From the NCBI GenBank assembly GCA_028095005.1, contig CM051459.1:277469229-277533228 (forward strand): a stretch of 64,000 bases of DNA. The letters are read 5' to 3'. This document shows positions 48,644 to 57,748 of this stretch, piece by piece. Source of the DNA: Rhynchospora pubera (Eukaryota > Streptophyta > Magnoliopsida > Poales > Cyperaceae). The notes under the pieces are model-generated. The model worked only from the letters and a program-made list of their open reading frames with translations, was not told the DNA's origin and searched no databases. How positions within the stretch are numbered: position 1 is the first letter of the stretch; each line of letters starts with the position of its first letter. The translations under genes were made by a program, and so were the position numbers.

Positions 48644-50389
48644 TGTTAGGAAATGCATGACTTTTAATTTTGTGCTAATTTACATTTAATTTAGCAATTA
48701 AAACCTCATACACAAACGGATCTATCACTTAAGCACATCAACACAAAGAGAGGGGTGAAAATTATACCTCTCTTGATATCGCAATCAAGAGGCTCGATCC
48801 TACGGCTTAGAAATTGATGGGGTGCTCTCCAAGCTCCTCCAAATCGAAACGTCTCGAGTCCACTAAGGTATTAATCAAGTTATTCTCGAATCGTGCTAGC
48901 GATGAGAATAACAAGCATAATTCCAAAGCTTTCCCTTTCTTCAATTAATTCACCAATGAATTTGTGGAAGAGAGAGCTCAACACATGAGCAATTGAGTGG
49001 AGGGAGAGAGAGAGAGGCACACGGCCATGGAGGGAGAGAGGGTGGCGGCTAGGAGAGGAAGAGAGAGAGTCTCCCAAGGAGCCTCCACTTAGGTCCTTAT
49101 ATAGGCTCCAAACCCTAGCACCAAGTTGTAATAAATTACATGGTGTGTCATCCCCACCTACCACCTCAATGAGGCCGGCCTCTTTATGGGCCTAGATGGG
49201 CCAAAAGCTCATCTCTATATGTCCTCAATTCTATTAATTAAAGACCTCATTCAATTGCTATTTAATTGGACATTTAATTTACCAATAAATAAAAGCCCAA
49301 TAAATCAAGTGTATTATTTATAAATAATTATTAACTTAATAATAATAATTTAGAGATTAGACAATGCATTTATTTATTTCAATATGATCCATTTAAATTA
49401 ATTAATTATAACGGTCTATAACGGTATATAATTAATTAATCAACCCATCATATTTTGCAATACTCATTGTTGCAAATAATAAATAATGCACGTATGGTTA
49501 AACACCTTATTATGTGTGACCCTTTGAGGATTTATGCAATGTTGGACATGGAATTAAATCGTTATTTAATTCCAATAATCATAAGCGGTATCTAGCAACA
49601 CGTTATGATTCCCAATTCGCATAAATAATGTACTGCTACAGTATTTAAATCCTGCATAAGAGAATAAAAGTATTTCTCTATTTTGATTCTTATGTAACAC
49701 GATATCATCGTATAATCCAAGATAGGAATGTGTCATTCTTGCAGATTATACGTTTCTTGATCTAAAGTTGATCGTCTAGTTGCGCGCATACGATCCAACT
49801 CCATCAAGGGGCCCAAACAGATATCGTCACTCACTAAACGAATTAATGAGGGACATACGATTTTCTTGATGATTAGCTTTTCCCCGCACAATTCAAGAGA
49901 ACGTAAATCAAGTCCGTATAGCAGCCCTTAACGGGAATCAGCGGTAGACAAGATTTATAGAACATATCCTCATGTGGAAAAGATAATCATCTCAAACTTA
50001 GAACCAAAATCATAACTAAATAAATAATGACACATAACACAATCCATATATTTTTTTCATTGGGTCAAGTCCTGTGCTATGTTCCATAACATACACATAT
50101 GCAATTAAGTCGGTAACTCTTTACCTATGATTTGTAGAACTTAATCATCACTTAACTTGCATACTAATCTTATATGATAATTAATGTTCCTTGTTAATTA
50201 TCAAGATTATGGACCGTTTAAATTTATTATTCTCATTCTAAAGAATGATCCACAGAGATCCACAATTCAGATCCTCAACCTGAATAATCTGTCAATAATA
50301 AACCTAGGAACAGATGATAAAATATCATCCATAAAATAAACTAATATTTAAGTCATCAAATTATTGACTTCTAGGACATAACTCCAACA
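48644..50389 (-). mobile_element. Solo LTR A5, Angela-like, opposite orientation
   Basis: It reads TGTTGGAGTTATGTCCTAG (from 50389) to TTTCCTAACA (48644) on the minus strand. It is 1746 bp and uninterrupted, the best full-length reference for the family in this window. The left flank TTCAG is not repeated on the right because the right boundary is rearranged. Confidence 0.85.
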
Positions 50390-50470
50390 ATTTTTTTCTA
50401 TGTGAAGGAAGGAAGGACATAACTCCAATAATCTGTCAATTTTTTTTTCTATGTGAAGGAAGGAAGCCTA
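50390..50470. other. Scrambled junction with filler DNA
   Basis: TTTTTTTCTATGTGAAGGAAGGA occurs twice in part here (50391-50413 and 50440-50463). Between the copies lies a chimera of two separate pieces of the neighbouring LTR: its terminus AGGACATAACTCCAA joined to AATAATCTGTCAA from about 100 bp inside. This is the pattern of break repair with template switching. Confidence 0.6.
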
Positions 50471-52200
50471 CAAAATGAAGAAAGTCATAATGAAGAATCT
50501 CAAGAAACAGAGCAAGAAGTTGAAGGAGATGAAGGAAATGAAGAATTCAAGCAAAAGAGATGTCATTAAGAAGATCAAGTTGACAATCTCAACCCGCGAC
50601 AAGATCAAGACATTTTTTCACTTATTCGGTACAATATCCAATTCAAAATTATATATTTTATTATAATGTATCTCGCAAACATTATGCCTTCTTAAATTTC
50701 TTGTTTAAAATTAAGGAACGAACCAATTATGAGGTAGAAAAAATTGATCCAAAATGGTGTAAGGCAATGGAAGATGAATTTCATTCCTTAGAAAAAAAAT
50801 TCAAATTTGGGAATTGTGTTAACTACCAAAAAGGAAAAAGTCGGTTGGTTGCAAATGTATATACAAAATTAAATATTATGGTGATGGTACCATAGAATGG
50901 TACAAAGTTAGGTTAGTTGCCAAACGATATACGGTATTGATTACCCAAACTTATGGTATTGATTACCATGAAATCTTTGCACTGGTGACCAAAATGAATA
51001 CCATTAGAATACTTTTTTCATAGCGATAGACAATGATTGGAAACTACACCAAATGGATGCAAAAAATATTTTGCTTCAAGGAACACCTGAAAAAGAAGTG
51101 CATATGACCTTACCATCTAGAAAAAAAGAAAATATTTCTAACCTTTGTTGTAAGTTAAAAAATCAATATATGGTTTAAAGCAATCCCCACGATTATAGTA
51201 TGACAAACTATCTCAATTTCTCGGGTTAATTAGGTTTATGTCACTGTAAAAATACAAAAAATTAGAAAAATATCATTACTAAATGACAAATTAATTTTAT
51301 GCCATCACTAAATGATAAAATTAGATTTATGCCACCAAATAATTAATTTGACCTTTATACACTTTTAAATATTCTATTATAAAATAACAAAAATATTAAA
51401 ACATTAAAATTACAAATATGTCATCATTAAGAAATAAGTGATTTTAGGTAATCAACAAAAGAAATAAAATTTCAAAATTTGAAAATTTTAAGATCTCAAA
51501 ACTTGAAATAAAAAATTTTTAATTCAAAATTTAAAATTTTAAAATTCGAATGAAATCCAAAATTCGAAAATTGAAAATTTGTAAATCTGAAATTTTAAAA
51601 TTTGAAATTTAAAATTTAATTAATGTCAATAAATTACTTTGTCATTTCTTAATGAGAGGGTATTTTAGACATTTTTAAAAAGTTAGAGTGGTATTTTTCT
51701 AATTTCTCCGAGAGTAATGACATAAAACTAATTTTAACCATTTTATGGTGGCATAAAACTAATTTACAATTTAAGAGTGATATATCTCTAATTATCGATT
51801 TTTCGTAATGACATAATCTAATTATTCCTAATTTTTATTAAAGTAAGTAGAGCCGATCCATTCTTATTTGTTAAATAAAATACTAATAGTATCACCGCCA
51901 TTTTAGTTGATGTCGATGACATAACTATAACCGATAACAACCAAATCGAAATGGATAATATCAAAAAGGATTTGAAGCATAAATTTGATATTAAAGATTT
52001 AGGTATATTAAAATATTTTTTTGGAATACAAATTGTTAATTCTTCAAAGAGTTATTTATGTTCCAAAAAAATATATATTGGGCTTGCTTAAATAAACTAG
52101 TAAATTAAGATATAAGCCGACCAAGATTCCAATTGACTCCAATGAGAAAGCTGATCCACTAAAAAACATAAGCCATTTCTTAAAATTTATAAGTAAATTC
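50467..52200 (+). pseudogene. Decayed Ty1/copia reverse transcriptase, copy 1
   Basis: An acidic linker (QNEESHNEESQETEQEVEG) is followed by recognisable copia RT blocks: DPKWCKAMEDEFHSLEKK near 50745, YKVRLVAK near 50910, YGIDYHEIFALVTKMN near 50950, and KFDIKDLGILKYFFGIQIV near 51975. Several frameshifts and stops break it. A 0.6-kb MITE-like insertion (51224-51836) separates the two halves. Together with the LTR pieces at 36222/48584 and 52231 it forms an old element in plus orientation. Confidence 0.75.
51224..51836. mobile_element. AT-rich MITE-like insertion in the copia RT
   Basis: The ends TTAATTAGGTTTATGTCACTG and the complement of AATTAGATTATGTCATTACG form long inverted repeats that continue inward for about 60 bp. 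It lies within the RT between the GLKQSP-type motif and the next conserved block. The same insertion sits at the same point of the second RT copy (about 53160-53790), so it predates their duplication. Confidence 0.6.
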
Positions 52201-52230
52201 ATACACGCACGTAGAACACCTCATTTAAAG

Positions 52231-52384
52231 AATTTGACTGTCAAAGATCCAACGGTAAAAAGTTTTACCGTTACGCCAATAAAAGACTTTTGTGTACTCT
52301 TGTAAAAAAGATCAGATAGAAAAAAAAAATCATTCATTATTAAGAAATTCCAAATCCGATTGCTATTCTCATCAGTTCTTTTAA
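52231..52384 (+). mobile_element. Copia LTR fragment, 3' side
   Basis: It is related to 36222-36323 joined to 48584-48643, so it is both the partner LTR of the decayed copia element and an empty-site control for LTR A3. Its TATA-like motif has decayed to CAATAAAAG. Confidence 0.6.
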
Positions 52385-52779
52385 GCCCAAAATTAATCTA
52401 AGACTTACTGTATATGATTTGTTAAGGTAATAGATCGCAAGACTGAAGGTTTTGCTGCATGCGTAAGCTCCATGAAGCTTCGAGAGTTTCATTCGTTCGA
52501 GGGAACGTTCACAGTTGTATCTCATGACAACAACATTGATGCGTAACCATTTGCATTTACAAATTCAGTTGCTGAGGCATCCCCGTAAGCGTTTCATAGT
52601 CAACAGGAAAAGTTTCGAAAGAAATGTCCTTGGGTGGAACATCAAACTAGATTTATTTCTATTTTTAGTCAATGAATAAATGGTTTTCAAACCATGACCG
52701 CATACTTTGAGAGGACAAGTAAATTGTTAAAATTGAACTTTGTGGCATACACACATAATAGTGTGAACTACAAAAAAGA

Positions 52780-54420
52780 AAAAAATCCGATAGTTGCAAA
52801 AGTGTATACAAAATTAATAACCATAATAATGGTATCATATAATGGTACAAAGTTAGATTAGTTGCCACAAGATATATGGTATTGATTACCCAAAATTATG
52901 GTATTGATTACCTTTACACTGGTGACAAAAATAAATACCGTTAGGATATTTTTTTTCCATAGCGGTAAATAATGATTGGAACCTACACCAAATAGATGTA
53001 AAAAATATTTTCCTTCAAAGAACACTTGAAAAAGAAGTGTACATGACCTTACCACCCGAAAAAAAAAGAACATATTTCTAACCTTTGTTGTAAGTTAAAG
53101 AAATTAATATATGGGTTAAAGCAATCCTTGCTATTAGTACGACAAAAAATCTCAAATTTTAGGGTTAATTATGTTTATGTCACGGTAAAAAATCAGAAAT
53201 TAGAGAAATGTCATTACTAATTACTAAATGACAAATTATTTTTGTGCCGTCACTAAATAATAAAATTACATTTATGTCATCAAATAATTAATATCACCAT
53301 TATACACTTTTAAATATGCCATTATAAAATAATAAAATTAAACTTTTTAAAATATTAAAATTATAAATACGTCATCATTAAGAAATAAGTGATTTTACGC
53401 CATCAACAAGAGAATTTTTTTTTCTAATTTTAAATATCAAAATTTGAAAATTTAAAATCTCAAAACATGAAATAAAAAATTTGAAATTCAAAATTTTAAA
53501 AATTTCGAATAAGAACGTTCGAAATTTTTTGTTTTCAAAATCCAAAATTCGAAAATTGAAAATTTGAAAATTTGAAATTTAAAATATAATTAATGTCAAT
53601 AAATTATTTTGTCATTTCTTAATGAGAGAATATTTTGGACAATTTTTAAAAAATTAGAGTGACATTTCTCTAATGTCACAGAGAATAATGATATAAAACA
53701 AATTTTAACCATTTTATGGTGCCACAAAACTAATTTACAATTTATGTGTGGCATATCTCTATTTATTATCTTGTAATTTTAAAATAAGTGGAGGCGACCT
53801 ATCCTTATTTGTTAAATGAAATACTAATGGTACCAACGCCGTTTTAGTTTATGTCGATGATTTGATTATAACCAGTAACAACCAAATCGAAATTGATAAT
53901 GTGAAAATGGATTTCAAGTATAAATTTGACATTAAAAATTTAAGTATATTAAAATATTTTCTTGGGATAAAAATTGTTCATTCTTAAAAAGGTTATTTAT
54001 ATTCTAAAAAAAAAATGTTTTGAACCTACTTATAAATAAACTAGTAAATTAGGATATAAGCCGGTCAAGACTCCAATTGACTCCAATGAAAAAGCTGAAT
54101 CACTAAAAAACATAAACCATTTCCAAAAATGTTTTGAACTTGCTTATAAATAAACTAGTAAATTAGGATATAAACCGGTCAAGACTCCAATTGACTCCAA
54201 TGAAAAAACTGAATCACTAAAAGGCATAAGCCATTTTCAAAAACTTGTATGTAAATTACTTTACCTAACTGTCACAAGACTGGATATATCTTTTGCTAGA
54301 AGACAGATTTATAAATTCATGCTGGCACCTAGAGCATCTCATTTGGATGCTATTAATAGAATATTAAAGTATCTAAAAAGTTCTCCCCAAAAGAAAATTT
54401 AGATGAGAAAGAATAGTATT
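52780..54420 (+). pseudogene. Decayed Ty1/copia reverse transcriptase, copy 2
   Basis: It parallels copy 1 from the KLITIIM-type start, including the MITE-like insertion, and continues further, to YLTVTRLDISFARRQIYKF and ASHLDAINRILKYLK near 54270-54385. Many stops and frameshifts break it. A 112-bp segment with TATAAATAAACTAGTAAATT is duplicated in tandem at 54017-54128 and 54129-54235. Confidence 0.75.
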
Positions 54421-54923
54421 AGTGTTATATATAGCTGTGGGTCGGGAGCTTCGATAGAAAATTAACAATTGATTTTGGCACACTTGTATAGTGATAGTCT
54501 AAAAATCCTTGGCCTTGCCCGCCCTTTGTAAGTCCGTCTTAAAATCCGGACCGGACCGGTCTCTCGAAGGGCTTTTCAATGGACAAGGGTCTAGAAGGAC
54601 CGGGTCTAATTTTTCTCGAAGACGGATGTTGAAGGACTGGGTTTTGAAGGACCGGATCCGACCTAATCGTTCAATAATTTTTCTCTTATTCCTCTTATTC
54701 CCACGACATCCAAACAGATCTTTGTGAGGTGCTTGATTTCATTCCTCAATGGGCATGCATTACCGTTCGGGTTTGATTTTTATAAAAGAAAAGTATGAAA
54801 TATATTTTAATTTTTTTAATAATAAATAAATATAAATATAAATAAATAAAAGAAAAAAAAGTCAAGATTACTTCATTATTAAGTATTAAGTTTATATTAT
54901 ATATTATTATATTTAGATAAAAA
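54421..54923. other. Spacer downstream of the snoRNA genes
   Basis: 54500-54670 is GC rich with repeated CCGGACCGG and GGACCGG motifs, like 21405-21625. 54780-54920 is very AT rich. No gene is seen. The snoRNA transcript probably ends in the AT-rich part, but no terminator can be read. Confidence 0.35.
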
Positions 54924-55034
54924 GGCATCAGACATCCAAGGAGTTGAGCAGCATAAGCTCTCAAGCCTGGGAACGGCAAAAGCTCTCACGTGAAAACTGC
55001 GAATTTAGAGAAACCCTCTGTTTCATCACATGCA
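54924..55034 (-). ncRNA. U14 C/D-box snoRNA, copy 1
   Basis: On the minus strand: C box GTGATGA (55029-55023), 18S-complementary domain A AATTCGCAGTTTTC, then domain B CCTTGGATGT directly upstream of D box CTGA (54931-54928). The ends GCA/TGC can pair as a short terminal stem. TTCGCAGTTT and TTGGATGTCTGA are the diagnostic U14 signatures. Domain B is complementary to 18S ACATCCAAGG, and the fifth base before the D box places the methylation on the C of ACATC. U14 also helps early 18S cleavage through domain A. The D' region reads GTGA rather than CTGA in this copy. Confidence 0.9.
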
Positions 55035-55210
55035 CCCGAATAATATACTATACTAATTACAAAATACACCCAAAATATAAGGACGTACCATATATAATAA
55101 GAAAAATAATGGTTTTACTCAGTGAAAGCTAAGAATACTAATAAAGGAACAGTAAAGAAACATTATAAGAAAAGAAAAAAGACCACAAAATTAATTAAAA
55201 AAAAAACTGG

Positions 55211-55325
55211 GGCATCAGACATCCAAGGAAGGAATTGAGCAGCATAAGCTCTCAAGCCTGGCGAAGGCGAAAGCTCTCAGGTAGAAACTGCGAATTTAGA
55301 GAAACCTCTTTTCTCATCATATGCC
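55211..55325 (-). ncRNA. U14 C/D-box snoRNA, copy 2
   Basis: On the minus strand: terminal stem GGCAT/ATGCC, C box ATGATGA (55320-55314), domain A AATTCGCAGTTTC, D'-like CTGA, domain B CCTTCCTTGGATGT and D box CTGA (55218-55215). Its domain B has a 14-nt match to 18S (ACATCCAAGGAAGG), longer than that of copy 1. It is the promoter-proximal copy, 176 bp upstream of copy 1 in the same orientation, so the two are probably processed from one transcript, as plant snoRNA clusters usually are. Confidence 0.92.
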
Positions 55326-55598
55326 TCCAAACAACACAAATTCACAATTCACAAAAAAAAACTACAAAAAAATCATCGAATTTTTTTGAAATACAAAAAA
55401 GGAAGAATCAAACAGAGAAGATGATATTCTCCAATCTAACCAAACTAGTATGAAAATCGCAATAACAAAAATTAGATATCGGATATCGGATATTAGGATA
55501 ATCTAATCGGACAATCGGATAAGAAATAATAAATAAATAAAAAGTAATACAAGGGGCGACTCAAGCGGCGGCATGAGAAGAGCCGTGATAGGCTGAGG

Positions 55599-55690
55599 AT
55601 TATATATAGAGAAAGAAAAGAAAATTTTCGAGAAGGTTCGGGTGGTAGGGTTTGGGATAAGCGCGCCGCACAAAGTAGGGTTAGGGTTTT
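55599..55690 (-). promoter_or_regulatory. Telo-box/TATA promoter of the U14 cluster
   Basis: On the minus strand: tandem telo-boxes AACCCTAACCCTA (55690-55677), another AAACCCTA (55654-55647), then TATA box CTATATATAAT (55610-55599). Telo-box plus TATA is the known layout of plant snoRNA and ribosomal-protein promoters. A start near 55570 would place copy 2 about 245 nt into the transcript. GGCCCA-type site II motifs occur further upstream (about 55812-55823). Confidence 0.75.
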
Positions 55691-56055
55691 GCAATTACTG
55701 CTTTAGAATTAGAAGGCGGTGTTGAGAATTGAATTTTTTATTCTTCCTGGATCTGTTTAGTTCTAGCCCTGTGGAGAATTGAATTTTTTATTCTGTTGAA
55801 TTCTCATATGAGAATATTTGGGCCTTGTATTTGAAATTAGAGTATTCAACTGGGTTTTTATTAGCCCAAATCTCTGGTTAGGCCGAGTTCTTTTCATTTG
55901 AAATCCAATTCAAGGCGGATTTCAGACCGACCTCGCCTAATCAACTGTTTAGATGCTTCAAATGTTGATTTTGTTATGTTTTATATTCTTAAAATTTAAT
56001 GAGTTTTTTTATACTTTTATCCTACAAACACAGTATTCGTAGTATGAATAGAATA
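55691..56055. other. Spacer between the U14 promoter and Hel-1
   Basis: GAATTGAATTTTTTATTCT is repeated about 45 bp apart near 55729 and 55774. No gene is seen. The last base (A at 56055) is the host side of the Helitron insertion. Confidence 0.4.
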
Positions 56056-56082
56056 CTAGTCCTATTCTCGCGCGTTGCGCGA
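56056..56082 (-). other. Hel-1 3' terminus: hairpin plus CTAG
   Basis: The stem TCGCGC/GCGCGA with loop AAC lies 12 nt from the terminal CTAG. The GC-rich stem resembles the Hel-2 hairpin (CATCGCGC/GCGCGATG), which suggests that Hel-1-type transposase could recognise both. In Helitrons this structure acts as the transposition stop signal. Confidence 0.85.
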
Positions 56083-57748
56083 TGCATCTCTATCAGAAAA
56101 TGTATCGATACGGTTTCGCAATGAGTGGTCATATATTTCAATGAATTTGTTAGTTTGTATTTATATAGGTTGACAAAAGTCACATTGAATGAATCTCTAA
56201 ATTTTTCATGAGAAGTGGAACCTCACTGACTATTCAGGCGTATATATCAAAGACAAAAATTAGCATGCACTATCCAGGCATATATATCAAAGACAAAAAT
56301 TAGCATGCACAGACGTTAAGTAAGTTAGTTCGAAATGGTTAGCATAGCGATCAAAATTGTGGGATAGGACAGTTAATACAATATTATTAAGGGTGGAATT
56401 GCAACAGTATTATAGATACGTCAGAAACGTTATCCAAGGCTCAACGATATAGATAGCAAACAAAATGGTCATAATAATGAGTCAAGGGTGTTGGATATAC
56501 CTTTAAAGAAAGCAAAACCGAGCACCAGAGTTGAGCACCGTATTATTTATTTTTTCCTATCGGATAGTTCACCGGATAGTTACCTAAATATTTTAAAATA
56601 ATACAAAAGCGGATGAATTTCATATAGATGTGATCTTTAAGTGCAGCATAATAGCAAAAAACGTTGTTTAAGAAAATCAGCAGTTGATTGCAGAAGTGAA
56701 TGGCATTGGTGTTGGCTGGTATACAAATGGCATTGGTACTTGTTGAGGACAGTCAAATATGTGTTTATGGAATGATTTTTTTGGCTGGTATACAAATGGG
56801 ATTGATACAGATTGTGTAATTTGAGTGTCGTTTCTGGAAGGGAAAAAAAATGTAGACAGTATTGACTGAATGATATTGCTACTTTGTTTCAGATCAAGAT
56901 ACGGAAAGAATATGTGTCTTAAAAAACGCATATAATTATTTACCTGACCAGATTTGTAATAGGTCCTCTGCGTTTGTATTTTTCTGTCTTGTTGATATCC
57001 TGCAAGATAGATATATTTGTCAGTAATTATCAGAGGGTGTAAGGAAGAAAAGGTTTGTTCACTTGTACTGATAGATTGAGCTGCCGTACTGTTATGTCAT
57101 GTCTTATGATCTTGTGATAGTTATTCTCAATGCGGTTAGGAGGAGCTCTTTCTCTGCGTCGTGTGCACGGAGTTTATAGCCTGCAGCTTGTATGAAAGAG
57201 TTAGTGTTTATAGAAGGAGAATAGGTAGGGAAGATGGTTATTTTCACGCACCTTTGATCTTCTGTTCGAGAGGTGCATTGGTTTGTCCCGTGGAATTGTT
57301 GTGTGACATTGTGGTTGATATTTGTTTGATACTGTCAGACGTGTTTATTGTGGCATGAGTGTACAAAAAACAGAAACAAATGTATGGTGGACAGTGGTTA
57401 CATTGTCATATGGATTGCTAGTTAAGAGAGTCTATTATACATGATGATTCATAATCAACATAGATTACATTTTTGCCTACAGTCTTGTGAACGCATTCTC
57501 GATAATATTTCATATATTATTACACACAGTACATAAAAACACACTAAAAGTAGCTAAACATAGATATCAAATTCTTCGAAATGAAGACAGCATCATTTGT
57601 CGATGAAATGATTTTTCTGGCCAAAATGTGTGAAGGAAACTCATTCAGTAGAGTTTATGGTTGAGCTACATCAAAAGGCGTTTCACAATATTTCTGTAGG
57701 ATGCCAAAAGACGTGTTTGTACAATGATATATCATCACACATATTTTT
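56083..57748. other. Non-coding 3' region of Hel-1
   Basis: A 40-bp unit with ATATATCAAAGACAAAAATTAGC is duplicated in tandem at 56231-56270 and 56271-56310. TTGGCTGGTATACAAATGG occurs twice (about 56711 and 56781). I see no convincing additional gene. The ORFs here are repeats or low complexity. Confidence 0.45.

Noticed and set aside
55035..55210. A third snoRNA between the two U14 copies
   Set aside because: A single CTGA is present, but no matching C box, guide or terminal stem.
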